Positions 26,652 through 36,039 of a DNA stretch of 64,000 bases are shown here, piece after piece. Origin of the DNA: Caballeronia arvi (GTDB taxonomy: Bacteria > Pseudomonadota > Gammaproteobacteria > Burkholderiales > Burkholderiaceae); NCBI RefSeq assembly GCF_001544695.2, contig NZ_FCOM02000009.1, positions 1 to 64,000 on the forward strand, written 5' to 3'. Position numbers and translations under genes: made by a program. Within the stretch, counting starts at the first letter, position 1. The number at the start of each line of letters is the position of its first letter. The notes beneath the pieces are model-generated. The model did no database searches. It was not told where the DNA came from and was given only the letters and a program-made list of their open reading frames with translations.

Positions 26652-27841
26652 AGCGTACTCAAAGCGTGATCGAGGCGCGCGAGATCGTCGTCGCTGTGCG
26701 CGGCGGACAGCGAAATGCGCAGGCGCGATGTGTTTTGCGGCACCGTCGGCGGACGAATCGCGGGCACCCAGAGGCCGTGCTTGTCGAGCGCGGCGGCGAT
26801 GGCCAGCGTTTCATCGTTGCCGCCGATCACGAGCGGCTGCACGGCCGTATGCGAATCGACGGGCATCCAGCGCGTGCGTTTCAACATCGCGCGCGTGGTT
26901 TCGATGAGCGACGCGAGATGCGCGCGCCGCTGATCGCCTTCATCGCCCGCGATGATTTCGATGCTCTTCGACACCGCATGCGCGACGGCCGGCGGCGACG
27001 CCGTCGTGAAGATATACGGACGCGCGCGCTGCACGAGCCATTCGACGACGGTTTCATCCGCCGCGACGAACGCGCCCGACACGCCCGCTGCCTTGCCTAG
27101 CGTGCCGACATAGACGAGATGCGGCGAGCGCAACCGGAGCGCCGCGAGCGCGCCGCGTCCTTGCGGGCCGAGCACGCCGAAGCCGTGCGCGTCGTCGACG
27201 ATGAGCCACGCGCCGTACTTTTCCGCGAGCTCGGTGAGACGCGCGAGCGGCGCGATATCGCCGTCCATGCTGAACACCGTGTCGGTGACGATGAGTTTCG
27301 TCGATGCATCGTCGCGCGACGCGTCGAGCATCGCGTCGAGCGCCTGCATGTCGGCGTGCGGATAAATCTGCGTCTGTGCGCGCGAAAGGCGCACGCCGTC
27401 GATCAGCGACGCGTGGTTCAGCGCGTCGGAGAACACGAGCGTGCCGCGTCCGGCGAGCGCGGTCACGATCGCGAGATTCGCCATGTAACCGGTGCTGAAA
27501 TAAAGCGCGCGCGGGTTGTCGACGAAACCGCCCGAGAACGCGGCGAGATCGTCTTCCAGTTGCGCGTGCGCGCGCGAATGGCCGCCGAGCAGATGCGAGC
27601 CGCCGCTGCCCGCGCCGTAGCGCGATGCCCCTTCCGCGAGCGCCGCGCGGATCGCGTCGTGCGCGGCGAGGCCGAGGTAATCGTTGCTCGCGAAGCCGAT
27701 GATCTCGCGGCCATCGACCGTCATATGCGCGGAGCACGCGCTGTCGATGGTCTTGCGGCGGCGTCGCAGGCCGCGCGCGTCGATATCGGCGAGGCCTTGT
27801 TTCAGCGTGTCGTAGAGCGCTTGCGATGTATTAGTGTTCAT
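26648..27841 (-). CDS. bioF: 8-amino-7-oxononanoate synthase
   Basis: A 397-residue fold-type I PLP enzyme condensing pimeloyl thioester with alanine. Visible are the NDYLGLAAH substrate region, [15 protein letters not shown], the Asp-bearing [11 protein letters not shown], and the PLP lysine in [17 protein letters not shown] overlaps join it to bioA upstream and bioD downstream. Confidence 0.96.
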   Translation of the reverse strand: MNTNTSQALYDTLKQGLADIDARGLRRRRKTIDSACSAHMTVDGREIIGFASNDYLGLAAHDAIRAALAEGASRYGAGSGGSHLLGGHSRAHAQLEDDLAAFSGGFVDNPRALYFSTGYMANLAIVTALAGRGTLVFSDALNHASLIDGVRLSRAQTQIYPHADMQALDAMLDASRDDASTKLIVTDTVFSMDGDIAPLARLTELAEKYGAWLIVDDAHGFGVLGPQGRGALAALRLRSPHLVYVGTLGKAAGVSGAFVAADETVVEWLVQRARPYIFTTASPPAVAHAVSKSIEIIAGDEGDQRRAHLASLIETTRAMLKRTRWMPVDSHTAVQPLVIGGNDETLAIAAALDKHGLWVPAIRPPTVPQNTSRLRISLSAAHSDDDLARLDHALSTL

Positions 27842-29232
27842 GCGGTCCCGCCAAGCGTGGCGTCGAGGGTGTCGTGCGTGCGTTGCGCGAGGAGCACGAG
27901 TTCGTCGTCGGTGAGGATGTATGGCGGCATCGCGTAGACCGTCGTGCCGATCGGACGCATCAGCAGTTCGCGCTGCAAGGCGTTGGCGAAGAAACGGCGC
28001 GAGAACGTCTTGTCGTCGATATCGACATCGAACGCGAAGATCGTGCCGCGATTGCGCAGGTTCTTCACGCGTTCGTGTTTGCCGAGCCGCGCTTCGAACG
28101 CTTCGCGCAGCAGCGCCGACTTACGGCGATTCTCCACAAGCACGTTCGCGCTGTCGAACAGATCGAGCGTCGCCAGCGCGGCGCGGCACGCGAGCGGGTT
28201 GCCCGTGTACGAATGCGAATGCAGGAAGCCGCGCGTGACGTCGTCGTCGTAGAAAGCGGCGTAGATTTCGTCGCGCGTGAGCACGATCGAAAGCGGCAGG
28301 TAACCGCCGCTGATGCCTTTCGACAGGCAGATGAAATCCGGCCAGATGTTCGCCTGCTCGCACGCGAAAAAAGTACCGGTGCGCCCGCAGCCGACCGCGA
28401 TTTCATCGGCGATCAGATGCACGCCGAACTCGTCGCACAGCGCGCGCAAACGCGAAAGATACGACGCGTCGTACATCGCCATGCCCGCCGCGCATTGCAC
28501 GAGCGGCTCGACGATCACCGCCGCGAGATGCGATGCGCGTTGCTCGAACAGCGCGCGCATCGCGGCGATGGCTTCGTCGACACTGACCGCGGCCGGCGAT
28601 GCGACCACGTGCGCATGGCGAATCAGCGGATCGTAAGCGTCCTTGAAAATGGCGACGTCGGTGACGCCGAGCGCGCCGATCGTCTCGCCGTGGTAGCTGT
28701 TTGCGAGGCACGCGAATTCGCGTTTTTCGCTTTGCCCGCGATTGCGCCAGAAGTGAAAGCTCATTTTCAGCGCGATCTCAACCGCCGACGCGCCATCCGA
28801 CGCGAAAAACGCATGACCGAGCGTGCGCTGCGTGAGCGCCGACAGACGCTCGGCCAGTTCGACGGCGGGTGCGTGCGTGCAGCCCGCGAGCATCGCGTGT
28901 TCGAGCGTGTCGAGCTGATCTTTCAGCGCGCGGTTGATGTCGTCGTTCGCGTGGCCGAAGAGGTTGACCCACCACGAACTGATCGCATCGAGATAGCGGC
29001 GGCCTTCGTGGTCGTAGAGCCACACGCCCTTGCCGCGCGCGATCGGCACGAGCGGCACGCGCTCGTGATGTTTCATCTGGGTGCACGGATGCCACACGGC
29101 TGCAAGCGAGCGGGCGACCCAGTCCTGATTGGCTTCTGTGTTCAAAAACGGCTCCCAGGCCCGCGCGCGGTGCGGACCGGATACGTCGGGCAGGCCTCGA
29201 AGCGCCTGCGTTGCTGGGAAAACTGCGTGCAT
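27838..29232 (-). CDS. bioA: Adenosylmethionine-8-amino-7-oxononanoate aminotransferase
   Basis: A 464-residue PLP aminotransferase that uses SAM as amino donor to make diaminopelargonic acid. [11 protein letters not shown] near the N-terminus and [13 protein letters not shown] with the PLP lysine are diagnostic. It is the first gene of bioAFDB. Two starts are plausible: ATG 29232 after AGGG, or TTG 29145 after GGGAG, which would remove about 29 poorly conserved residues and better fits family length. No clear BirA operator was found upstream. Confidence 0.95.
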   Translation of the reverse strand: MHAVFPATQALRGLPDVSGPHRARAWEPFLNTEANQDWVARSLAAVWHPCTQMKHHERVPLVPIARGKGVWLYDHEGRRYLDAISSWWVNLFGHANDDINRALKDQLDTLEHAMLAGCTHAPAVELAERLSALTQRTLGHAFFASDGASAVEIALKMSFHFWRNRGQSEKREFACLANSYHGETIGALGVTDVAIFKDAYDPLIRHAHVVASPAAVSVDEAIAAMRALFEQRASHLAAVIVEPLVQCAAGMAMYDASYLSRLRALCDEFGVHLIADEIAVGCGRTGTFFACEQANIWPDFICLSKGISGGYLPLSIVLTRDEIYAAFYDDDVTRGFLHSHSYTGNPLACRAALATLDLFDSANVLVENRRKSALLREAFEARLGKHERVKNLRNRGTIFAFDVDIDDKTFSRRFFANALQRELLMRPIGTTVYAMPPYILTDDELVLLAQRTHDTLDATLGGTA

Positions 29233-29254
29233 CAATTATCCCTAAAACGTGCGC

Positions 29255-29280
29255 AACCTTCCGTAATCGGAAGGTTTTTT
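29255..29280 (+). terminator. Hairpin with T-run, plus-strand orientation, ahead of bioA
   Basis: AACCTTCCG (29255-29263) pairs with CGGAAGGTT (29268-29276) around TAAT, followed by TTTT on the plus strand. There is no plus-strand gene just upstream, so it may block antisense transcription into this region or act as a structured element in the bioA leader. Confidence 0.55.
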
Positions 29281-29370
29281 GGTCATGCGTGCGTGCGTGA
29301 TGGAAATGCGAAAACGCGCTATCGGACGTAACTTCGCTGATTTCGACGCGTTGTCGCGCGAAAGATGCAA

Positions 29371-29394
29371 AAACGCCGGCGCGAGGCCGGCGTT
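29371..29394 (-). terminator. Rho-independent terminator of the downstream hydrolase gene
   Basis: A 9-bp stem, AACGCCGGC (29372-29380) with GCCGGCGTT (29386-29394), is followed by TTTT on the minus strand. It lies 25 bp after the stop of the hydrolase at 29419. Confidence 0.7.
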
Positions 29395-29418
29395 CGAGGG
29401 AAACGGGAAAGGGCGCTT

Positions 29419-30675
29419 TCAGCGCGAAGCGGTCCGCGTCTCGGCCGCGGGATCGTTCCAGACGACGCGATTGTTCACCGCGTAGAGCCTGCACGGGTCG
29501 GCGCTCTGCTTCTGGCAGCTCGCGATGGCGACGGACATCGGATCGTCGCCGCCTTCGGCCCACGACCACGCGCCGGAATCCGATACGGCGAACGCGCGGC
29601 TCGAATACTGCGACAGGAAGTTGCGATAGCCCGCGCGGCCGTTTTCATCGAGGAACGGCACGGACTGCACGGCGTCGAGGTCCGCGAAGGCGGTCGCCTT
29701 CGGCATGTGCGGCTCGGAAACCTGATACTGCACGGACGTCGGCATGCCGATCTGCGCGAGGAACGCCTTCACGCGCGGCCACCAGATCTGCACGCCGTCG
29801 CGATCGCCGACGAGCCGATGTGCGTCGTTCTTGTAGGTGCCGAAATCGACCATGTTCGCGCGCGCGCCGTGCGACGTGAACGCGGTGTACATCTGTGCGG
29901 ACAAATCGCCTTGCCAGACCGAATCGTTGTCGCCGTAAAGCCACAGCGACGGCAGACGCACATGCTCGCCGTAAGCGCCGAACGCGTTGACGAGATTTTT
30001 CTGCCAGCCCGCGCATTCGTCCTGACGCAGACCGCCCGAAAAGTTGATGAGACCGCGCACGCCGGGCGCCGCGACGGCATCGCGCGCGCCGTAGGCGATC
30101 GCCGTCAGGCCGCCGTGCGACGTGCCTGCGACGACGATATGCGTATGGTCCACATACGACTGCGCGCTCATGTACGCGACGGTCGCGGCGACGTCCTGCG
30201 CCTGCGCGAAACCGTTCGCCTCGACGTTGCAGCCGTTGCCGGCGTACTCGCCGCCCGAGCCCGCGAAGCCGCGGCGATTCGGCACGACCACGACGTAGCC
30301 GTGGCGCACGAACTCACGCGCGAGCGCGACCGGACGATTGCGCGGCTGCGCGTGCGAATCGCCGGGAAGCTTGCCGTGATTGAAGACGATCATCGGGAAC
30401 GGGCCCGCGCCGTCGGGTTTGAACACCGTGGTTTCGAGCGCGATATCGCCTTCGGGGATCTGGACGACGGATTCGTTCAGACCATTCGTGACGGCGGGCA
30501 GGCCGGCGTCGAGCGAATCGGGAATGTGCGAGAGGGTCGCGCTGAACGCGGGCGCCTGGAGACCTTCGGACTGACGCACGCCGCCGATCGGTTCGGCGCG
30601 CACGGCGGATGTGACGAACGACGTCGCGAGCGAGCACACCATGCTGCATCCGACTAACCAGGTTCTGATCGCCAT
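29419..30675 (-). CDS. Exported alpha/beta hydrolase, dienelactone-hydrolase-like
   Basis: A 418-residue protein with an N-terminal signal peptide (MAIRTWLVGCSMVCSLATSF, cleaved after AVRA). The start is placed at 30675 to give this signal. The hydrolase domain has an oxyanion-type FNHGKLPGDSHAQ, the nucleophile motif VAGTSHGGLT and a later Asp/His region (YGDNDSVWQG, KNDAHRLVG). The last 90 residues form an extra domain ending in a conserved-looking cysteine pair. Likely periplasmic; the substrate may be an ester. It has its own terminator. Confidence 0.8.
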   Translation of the reverse strand: MAIRTWLVGCSMVCSLATSFVTSAVRAEPIGGVRQSEGLQAPAFSATLSHIPDSLDAGLPAVTNGLNESVVQIPEGDIALETTVFKPDGAGPFPMIVFNHGKLPGDSHAQPRNRPVALAREFVRHGYVVVVPNRRGFAGSGGEYAGNGCNVEANGFAQAQDVAATVAYMSAQSYVDHTHIVVAGTSHGGLTAIAYGARDAVAAPGVRGLINFSGGLRQDECAGWQKNLVNAFGAYGEHVRLPSLWLYGDNDSVWQGDLSAQMYTAFTSHGARANMVDFGTYKNDAHRLVGDRDGVQIWWPRVKAFLAQIGMPTSVQYQVSEPHMPKATAFADLDAVQSVPFLDENGRAGYRNFLSQYSSRAFAVSDSGAWSWAEGGDDPMSVAIASCQKQSADPCRLYAVNNRVVWNDPAAETRTASR

Positions 30676-31004
30676 CCGTTGAACTCCGACTGCGCTTCCA
30701 ATCAATGCGTTGATACGGCGTGGCCCCAAAGACATCTTTTGAAGTCAAACCTATCGCGCTGCTCGTGAAGAGCAGTATCGGCTGCGGGTTCCGGGAGTCA
30801 TGTCTGAAAAAGACATGACAATTGGCTTCAAAACGGGGCTTCGCTGCGAGTGTCCGGGCACGGGAATGACTGCGCCCTGACATGTACAGAGATTAACCGT
30901 TCAAAATTGCACTGCACAATAAGTGCAACCCCGTAACTGTTTAATCTGAAAGAATATTTTTAGGAAATTAGTACCGTCGCGCCCTCATATTCTTAAAAGG
31001 ATAT
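30676..31004. other. AT-rich intergenic region
   Basis: About 330 bp between two minus-strand genes. The half near 30900-31000 is distinctly AT-rich (GAATATTTTTAGG). It should contain the promoter of the hydrolase gene. No terminator, operator or gene could be identified with confidence. Confidence 0.4.
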
Positions 31005-31424
31005 TTAGCTTTCTTTTACCTGACCGTCGACGTATATCCAGCGTCCTTCGCCATTGCGGGTGAAGCGGCTCGCTTCGTGCAGCCGATGCGCGCGCCCGCC
31101 CACCTTGTAGCGCGCGACGAACTCGACTTCCTCGTGATTCCTGTCTATCGGCGTATGGCGTTTTATCTGAAGCCCGAGCCAGCGCGTGCCGGCGTCGGAG
31201 GCATCGAGATCGGGCGGGCAGGTCGATTCGGCCCACGTCGCGCGCAGATACGCCGTGTCGCCGAGCACGTAGGCGGTGTAGCGCGAGCGCATCAGTTCCA
31301 TCGCGTTTGCGGGCGTTTCGTTGCGTTCGATGAAACGCCCGCAGCAATCGTCATAGCGCGGCGCGCGTGAATTCGGGCGCTGGTCGGGCGCGGCGCCGCC
31401 GCACGGGCAATCCACCGGCTTCAT
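31005..31424 (-). CDS. YchJ-family SEC-C motif protein
   Basis: A 139-residue protein of the YchJ group. The N-terminus has a cysteine-rich motif (CPCGG, then YDDCCGRFI), likely metal-binding, followed by the single-domain fold with RSRYTAYVLGDTAYL and ending VDGQVKES. The start at 31424 overlaps the GST stop by ATGA. Function is unknown; its family is widespread in bacteria. Confidence 0.85.
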   Translation of the reverse strand: MKPVDCPCGGAAPDQRPNSRAPRYDDCCGRFIERNETPANAMELMRSRYTAYVLGDTAYLRATWAESTCPPDLDASDAGTRWLGLQIKRHTPIDRNHEEVEFVARYKVGGRAHRLHEASRFTRNGEGRWIYVDGQVKES

Positions 31425-32029
31425 TGATCCACGCCCGGCATCTCGACATGACGCGGCTGGCTGCGCACGCGATCGAGCCACGCACGGATCGCCGGATAGC
31501 GCGACAGATCGAGATTCGCTTCATCGGCGACATGCGTGTACGCGTAGAGCGCGATATCGGCGATGCTGTAGCGCTCGCCGACGAAAAACGTGCGCGTCGC
31601 GAGATGCTGCTCCATCACGTCGAGCGCGCGGTACGAGCCGGCGATTTTTTCGGGGAGCCGTGCATCGTCGGGCTTCTTCAGGAATTGCAGGATGAACCGC
31701 GCCACCGCGACGAACGGCTCGTGACTGTACTGCTCGAAGAACATCCATTGCAGCACTTGCGCGCGTTCGAGGCGGTCGGTCGGGATCAGCGGCGAGCCAT
31801 CGGCGAGATAGCTGATGATCGCGCCGGATTCCGAGAGCGCGGTTTCATCGTCGATGACGAGCACCGGCACCTTGCCGTTCGGGTTGAGTTTTCTGAACGC
31901 GTCGGTGCGCGTCGCGCCGTGCATCATGTCGACTTCATGCCACACGTAAGGCAGGCCGAGCTGTTCGAGGACTAGGCGAACCTTGTAGCAGTTGCCCGAT
32001 GCGGACACGCCATGTACCTGATAAGTCAC
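31421..32029 (-). CDS. Glutathione S-transferase family protein
   Basis: A 202-residue GST. GTG 32029 is chosen as start because GGAG lies five bases upstream and the protein then begins directly at the first beta strand, TYQVHGVSASGNCYK; an upstream ATG at 32056 has no clear site. The Cys in SGNCYK may be the active residue as in beta-class enzymes. NPNGKVPVLV holds the cis-proline, and ESGAIISYLAD holds the glutathione contact. Upstream is the SDR gene, downstream YchJ, overlapping. Confidence 0.85.
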   Translation of the reverse strand: MTYQVHGVSASGNCYKVRLVLEQLGLPYVWHEVDMMHGATRTDAFRKLNPNGKVPVLVIDDETALSESGAIISYLADGSPLIPTDRLERAQVLQWMFFEQYSHEPFVAVARFILQFLKKPDDARLPEKIAGSYRALDVMEQHLATRTFFVGERYSIADIALYAYTHVADEANLDLSRYPAIRAWLDRVRSQPRHVEMPGVDQ

Positions 32030-32049
32030 GTTTGCTCCGGTCTGTGGTT

Positions 32050-32727
32050 TCACCATTCGAGCTTCGTGCCGTCGTACTGGACGAAGCTGCCGTTGAATTG
32101 CTCGCGCATCGCGCCTGCTTCGGCGATGACCGCGCGCATGCCCGATACGCTGTGCGCCACATCGATCGCCGCCGACGGGCCGCCCATCTCCGTGCGCACC
32201 CAGCCCGGATGCAGCGCGATGCACGCCGAATGACGCGATTCGATCGACGCCGACTTGAGCGCCGAATTGAGCGCCGCCTTGCTCGCGCGATACAGCCAGC
32301 CGGTCGTGCCGCTCGCCTCGGCGATGCTGCCCATCTTGCTCGACACGACCGCGAGCACGCCGCCGGCGGCATCGGTGAGCGGCAGCAGCACGGGCAACAG
32401 TTGCATCGGGCCGCGCACGTTGGTGTGCATCACCTGGTCGAAATCCTCCGCGCCGATAGTTTCGACGCCTTCCGTGCGCGGACCGTACACACCCGACACG
32501 ACGATCGCGACATCGAGTCTTTCTTCGTCGAGCTGCCACGCGAGCGCGGCGATCTGCTCGGGCTGCGTGACATCGAGGGGGAAGGTTTGCGCGCCCATCG
32601 CGTCGAGCGCGGAGAGCGAAGTTTTGTCGCGGGCCGTGGCGAGCACGCGCCAGCCGTCGCGGGCATATTCGCGCGCGAACTCGTGGCCGAGGCCGCGCGA
32701 CGCGCCGACGATCAATACCGTTTTCAT
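32050..32727 (-). CDS. Short-chain dehydrogenase/reductase
   Basis: A 225-residue classical-size SDR. The NAD(P)-binding motif VGASRGLGHEFARE is at residues 7-20 and the catalytic YRASKAAL follows Ser (VSSKMG) about 20 residues earlier. The substrate is unknown. Its stop codon lies 20 bp before the GST start, so the two are probably one transcript with YchJ. It is divergent from the hydroxylase. Confidence 0.85.
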   Translation of the reverse strand: MKTVLIVGASRGLGHEFAREYARDGWRVLATARDKTSLSALDAMGAQTFPLDVTQPEQIAALAWQLDEERLDVAIVVSGVYGPRTEGVETIGAEDFDQVMHTNVRGPMQLLPVLLPLTDAAGGVLAVVSSKMGSIAEASGTTGWLYRASKAALNSALKSASIESRHSACIALHPGWVRTEMGGPSAAIDVAHSVSGMRAVIAEAGAMREQFNGSFVQYDGTKLEW

Positions 32728-32845
32728 GAGCGATACGTTCCGTTGGTTGCCGACCTTGCGACTATAGCGCGCGACCCGCGGTCGCGCCGCGCGCGCCGGC
32801 GTTTCGGCTATCGTTGTGCGCTTTCGAATACGTAAGACCAGAAAG

Positions 32846-34048
32846 ATGATGCATACCGATGTCGTGATCGTCGGCGCGGGGCCGGCGGGTTTGTGTCTCG
32901 CGAATGCGTTGAGCGGTGCGGGTCTGTCGATCGTGCTGATCGAGCCGCAGAGCATCGAGGTGCTTCGCGACCCCGCCTTCGACGGACGCGAGATCGCGAT
33001 GACGCAGAAATCCGTCGCGTACCTGAAGACGCTCGGCGCGTGGGAGCGCATCGATGCGCACGCGAAATCGCAACTCTCCGACGCGCGTGTGTTCAACGGA
33101 TCGTCGCCGTTTTCGATGAAGATCGGCCATGCGCTGAGCGGTCACGCCGAGCTCGGCTGGCTGGTGTCGAATCATCTGATCCGGCGCGCGGCGTTCGAAG
33201 CGGTCGAGCATGCTCGCGATTCGGGCGCGGAGATCCGCGTGATGGCGTCGGAGCGCGTGATCGATGTCGATACCGACGCCTGCGGCGCGCGCGTGCGGCT
33301 CGAGAGCGGCGCGACGATCACGGCGCAGCTCGTCGTGGCGGCGGACAGCCGGTTCTCTACGACGCGCCGCTTGATGGGCATCGCCGCCCAGATGCACGAT
33401 TTCGGCAAGTCGATGCTCGTGTGCTGCATGACGCACGAGGCGTCGCACGAACACGCGGCGTGGGAGTGGTTCGGTTTTGAACAAACGCTCGCGCTCCTGC
33501 CGATGAACGTCGACCCGGAAAGCGGCGCGCATCGCTCGTCGGTCGTGGTGACGCTCGGCGCGCGCGAGATCGAGCGGCTGAATCGGCTCGACGCGGATGC
33601 GTTCAATCGCGAGATCGAACGCCGATTCGAGCGGCGCCTCGGCGCGATGACGCTGCGCTCGACGCGGCATGTCTATCCGCTGGTGTCGGTTTATCCGAAG
33701 CGATTCGTCGCGAAGCGCTTCGCCACGGTCGGCGATGCGGCGGTCGGCATGCATCCGGTGACGGCGCACGGGTTCAATTTCGGGCTGACGGGCATCGAAA
33801 CGCTGTCGGGCGCAATCGCCGAAGCGCACGCGGCGGGAGTCGATATCGCCAGCGATGCGTTGCTTGCGCGTTACGAGCAGAAGCATCGGCACGCGACGCG
33901 GCCGCTTTATCTGATCACGCGGTTCATCACGGAGATTTACACGCGGGATTCGCTGCCGGCACGGATCGCGCGGGATGCGATGCTGCGGATCGGGGAGCGG
34001 TTGACGCCGTTCAAACGCGCAGTGGCGATGTCGTTGGCGGGTGAGTGA
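32846..34048 (+). CDS. FAD-dependent hydroxylase, UbiH/UbiM-like
   Basis: A 400-residue flavoprotein monooxygenase resembling the ubiquinone hydroxylases. The FAD motif VVIVGAGPAGLCLANAL is at residues 6-22. A second FAD motif, TVGDAAVGMHPVTAHGFNFGL, lies near 295-315 and matches the UbiH/UbiM GD motif. Of the ATGs at 32846 and 32849, the first has AGAAAG just upstream. It could complete ring hydroxylation of ubiquinone, but other aromatic substrates cannot be excluded. Confidence 0.8.
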   Translation: MMHTDVVIVGAGPAGLCLANALSGAGLSIVLIEPQSIEVLRDPAFDGREIAMTQKSVAYLKTLGAWERIDAHAKSQLSDARVFNGSSPFSMKIGHALSGHAELGWLVSNHLIRRAAFEAVEHARDSGAEIRVMASERVIDVDTDACGARVRLESGATITAQLVVAADSRFSTTRRLMGIAAQMHDFGKSMLVCCMTHEASHEHAAWEWFGFEQTLALLPMNVDPESGAHRSSVVVTLGAREIERLNRLDADAFNREIERRFERRLGAMTLRSTRHVYPLVSVYPKRFVAKRFATVGDAAVGMHPVTAHGFNFGLTGIETLSGAIAEAHAAGVDIASDALLARYEQKHRHATRPLYLITRFITEIYTRDSLPARIARDAMLRIGERLTPFKRAVAMSLAGE

Positions 34049-34135
34049 GATTTAGCCTATTTCGTTTGGATGACTAGGTATCTTTCGGGCGGGTTCGATA
34101 GAGTGACGGCTGTCGCAACGTCGAAGGAGCCAAGC

Positions 34136-34387
34136 ATGTTCAAGACTATCCGGGCGGAATTGCCGTGGAATATCACCGCCGAAGAGATTCAGGAGTACGC
34201 AGAGCAGGCCGCTATCCGGCGCAAGCTTGAGGTGGAAAGCCGCAAAGGGACGCCCGAGGAATATATCGACAGTCCCGAGTACAACGATCGTTTCATCGAG
34301 CATCTCCTGAATTTTCCTAAGCTCGACGTGGAGGACAACTTCTTCGATCGTCACCCGGACCGGGGAGCCTCCGATGTATCTGGCTGA
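34136..34387 (+). CDS. Probable antitoxin of a PIN-toxin module, unrecognised family
   Basis: An 83-residue, acidic protein directly upstream of the PIN toxin and overlapping its start by 14 bases, the usual antitoxin position. AAGGAG lies eight bases before the ATG. It does not show a ribbon-helix-helix or MazE pattern that I can place; it has a helix-rich middle (EEIQEYAEQAAIRRKLE) and a Tyr/Asp-rich C-terminal half. The role is inferred from position. Alternatives are a toxin-interacting partner of another kind. Confidence 0.6.
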   Translation: MFKTIRAELPWNITAEEIQEYAEQAAIRRKLEVESRKGTPEEYIDSPEYNDRFIEHLLNFPKLDVEDNFFDRHPDRGASDVSG

Positions 34388-34790
34388 TACGGACGTGCTC
34401 AGCGAAACGAGGCGGGAAGAGCGGGCCAATGAGGGCGTTCGCGCGTTCTTCCGGCAGGCCAGAATTGACGGGCGGGTCGTTCACCTCTCCGTCGTTACAG
34501 TCGCGGAACTTCGGCAGGGCGTCGAGCGCGTGCGCCGCAGGGGCGATGCACGGCAGGCCGCGGGGCTCGAGAAGTTGGTGGACAACGTCCTGCGGGAGTA
34601 CGACAAGAAAATCCTGCCGGCGGGCAAGGAGATCGGCGGGCTATGGGGAAACTTGCGCGCGCCGCATCCTGAACCCGCCCTGGACAAGCTCATCGCTGCA
34701 ACGGCTATTTTTCACGGGCTGACGGTCGTCACGCGCAACGTCCGAGACTTCAAAGAAACGGGTGTTGAAATGCTGAATCCCTTCGAATAG
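34374..34790 (+). CDS. PIN-domain ribonuclease toxin (VapC/FitB-like)
   Basis: A 138-residue PIN-domain endoribonuclease. The acidic quartet expected for metal binding is present: D5 or D7 (LADTDVLSE), E45 (TVAELRQG), D104 (LDKLIAATA) and D125 (TRNVRDF). GGAGCC precedes its ATG inside the antitoxin gene. VapC-type toxins cut specific tRNAs or rRNA when freed from the antitoxin. Confidence 0.85.
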   Translation: MYLADTDVLSETRREERANEGVRAFFRQARIDGRVVHLSVVTVAELRQGVERVRRRGDARQAAGLEKLVDNVLREYDKKILPAGKEIGGLWGNLRAPHPEPALDKLIAATAIFHGLTVVTRNVRDFKETGVEMLNPFE

Positions 34791-34801
34791 TGACAACTAT
34801 T

Positions 34802-34824
34802 TCGGCCCGGTGCGCCCGGGCCGA
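34802..34824. terminator. Hairpin between converging genes
   Basis: TCGGCCCGG (34802-34810) pairs perfectly with CCGGGCCGA (34816-34824) around a 5-nt loop. It lies between the toxin and thiolase stop codons. There is no good T-run on either strand, so it may act as a weak bidirectional terminator. Confidence 0.5.
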
Positions 34825-34833
34825 CTGAAACAC

Positions 34834-36039
34834 TCAAACCAGCTCCAGCCCCATCGCCGTAGCCTCCCCACCTCCGATACACAAACTCGCCACGCCGCGC
34901 TTCAAGCCTCGCGCCTTCAACGCCCCGATCAACGTAACAAGAATCCGCGCACCCGAAGCCCCGATCGGATGCCCGAGCGCGCAAGCGCCGCCATTCACAT
35001 TGACCTTGTCGTGCGGCAGATCGTGATCACGCATCGCGGCCATCGTCACGACGGCGAACGCCTCGTTGATCTCATACAGATCGACATCACCCGCACGCCA
35101 GCCGTTCTTCTCGAACAACTTGCTAATGGCGCCCACCGGTGCCGTCGTGAACAGCGCCGGCTGCTGCGCAAACGTGCTATGCCCGACGACGCGCGCAATC
35201 GGAGTCACGCCGAGCCGCTTTGCCGTCGATTCGCGCATCATCACGAGCGCTGCTGCGCCGTCCGATATCGACGACGAATTCGCCGCCGTCACCGTGCCGT
35301 CCTTGGCGAATGCCGGCTTGAGCGACGGAATCTTCTCGATATTGGCCTTGAACGGCTGCTCGTCGCGACCGACGACGACATCGCCCTTCCTGCCTTGCAC
35401 GGTAACCGGTGCGATTTCCCATGCAAACGAGCCGTCGTCGTTCGCCCGTTGCGCGCGCCGTAGCGATTCCACCGCGAATGCGTCCTGCGACTCGCGCGAG
35501 AACGCATACGACGAAGCGCATTGCTCCGCGAACGTGCCCATCAGGCGGCCTTTCTCGTAGGCGTCTTCGAGCCCGTCGAGGAACATGTGGTCGAGCACCT
35601 GAGCGTGCCCCATGCGCATGCCGCCGCGCGCTTTCGGCAGCAGATACGGCGCGTTCGTCATGCTCTCCATGCCGCCCGCGACGATCACGTCGGCGGAGCC
35701 CGCAAGCAGCATGTCGTGCGCGAACATCGCGGCGCGCATGCCGGAGCCGCACATCTTGTTGATCGTCGTGCAGCCGGTCGAAAGCGGCAGGCCCGCGCCA
35801 AGCGCCGCCTGACGCGCGGGCGCCTGCCCCTGTCCCGCGGGCAGCACGCAGCCCATGATCGCCTCGTCGATCTGTTCGGGCTTCACACCCGCGCGTTCGA
35901 TCGCCGCGGCAATCGCCGCCGCGCCGAGCTGCGGCGCGGTCAGCGCGGCGAAATCGCCCTGAAACGCGGCCATCGGCGTGCGCGCGGCCGAGACGATGAC
36001 GATCGGATCCTTCTGCGGGTCTTTCTGTGTCTCACTCAT
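34834..36039 (-). CDS. Acetyl-CoA acetyltransferase (thiolase)
   Basis: A 401-residue thiolase carrying out condensation or cleavage of acetoacetyl-CoA or longer 3-ketoacyl-CoA. The nucleophile C97 lies in INKMCGSGM, the histidines in [10 protein letters not shown] and [13 protein letters not shown], and the second cysteine in [10 protein letters not shown]. The C-terminus is complete. Its first codons overlap the end of the carbonic anhydrase gene by 8 bp. AtoB- and PhaA-like alternatives are possible. Confidence 0.92.
   Translation of the reverse strand: MSETQKDPQKDPIVIVSAARTPMAAFQGDFAALTAPQLGAAAIAAAIERAGVKPEQIDEAIMGCVLPAGQGQAPARQAALGAGLPLSTGCTTINKMCGSGMRAAMFAHDMLLAGSADVIVAGGMESMTNAPYLLPKARGGMRMGHAQVLDHMFLDGLEDAYEKGRLMGTFAEQCASSYAFSRESQDAFAVESLRRAQRANDDGSFAWEIAPVTVQGRKGDVVVGRDEQPFKANIEKIPSLKPAFAKDGTVTAANSSSISDGAAALVMMRESTAKRLGVTPIARVVGHSTFAQQPALFTTAPVGAISKLFEKNGWRAGDVDLYEINEAFAVVTMAAMRDHDLPHDKVNVNGGACALGHPIGASGARILVTLIGALKARGLKRGVASLCIGGGEATAMGLELV

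Noticed and set aside
29255..29280. Biotin-responsive element ahead of bioA
   Set aside because: The inverted repeat AACCTTCCG-CGGAAGGTT does not match the BirA palindrome and has a plus-strand T-run, so it was called a hairpin/terminator instead.
34810..35463. 217-codon plus-strand frame
   Set aside because: Antisense to the thiolase; Arg/His-rich shadow.
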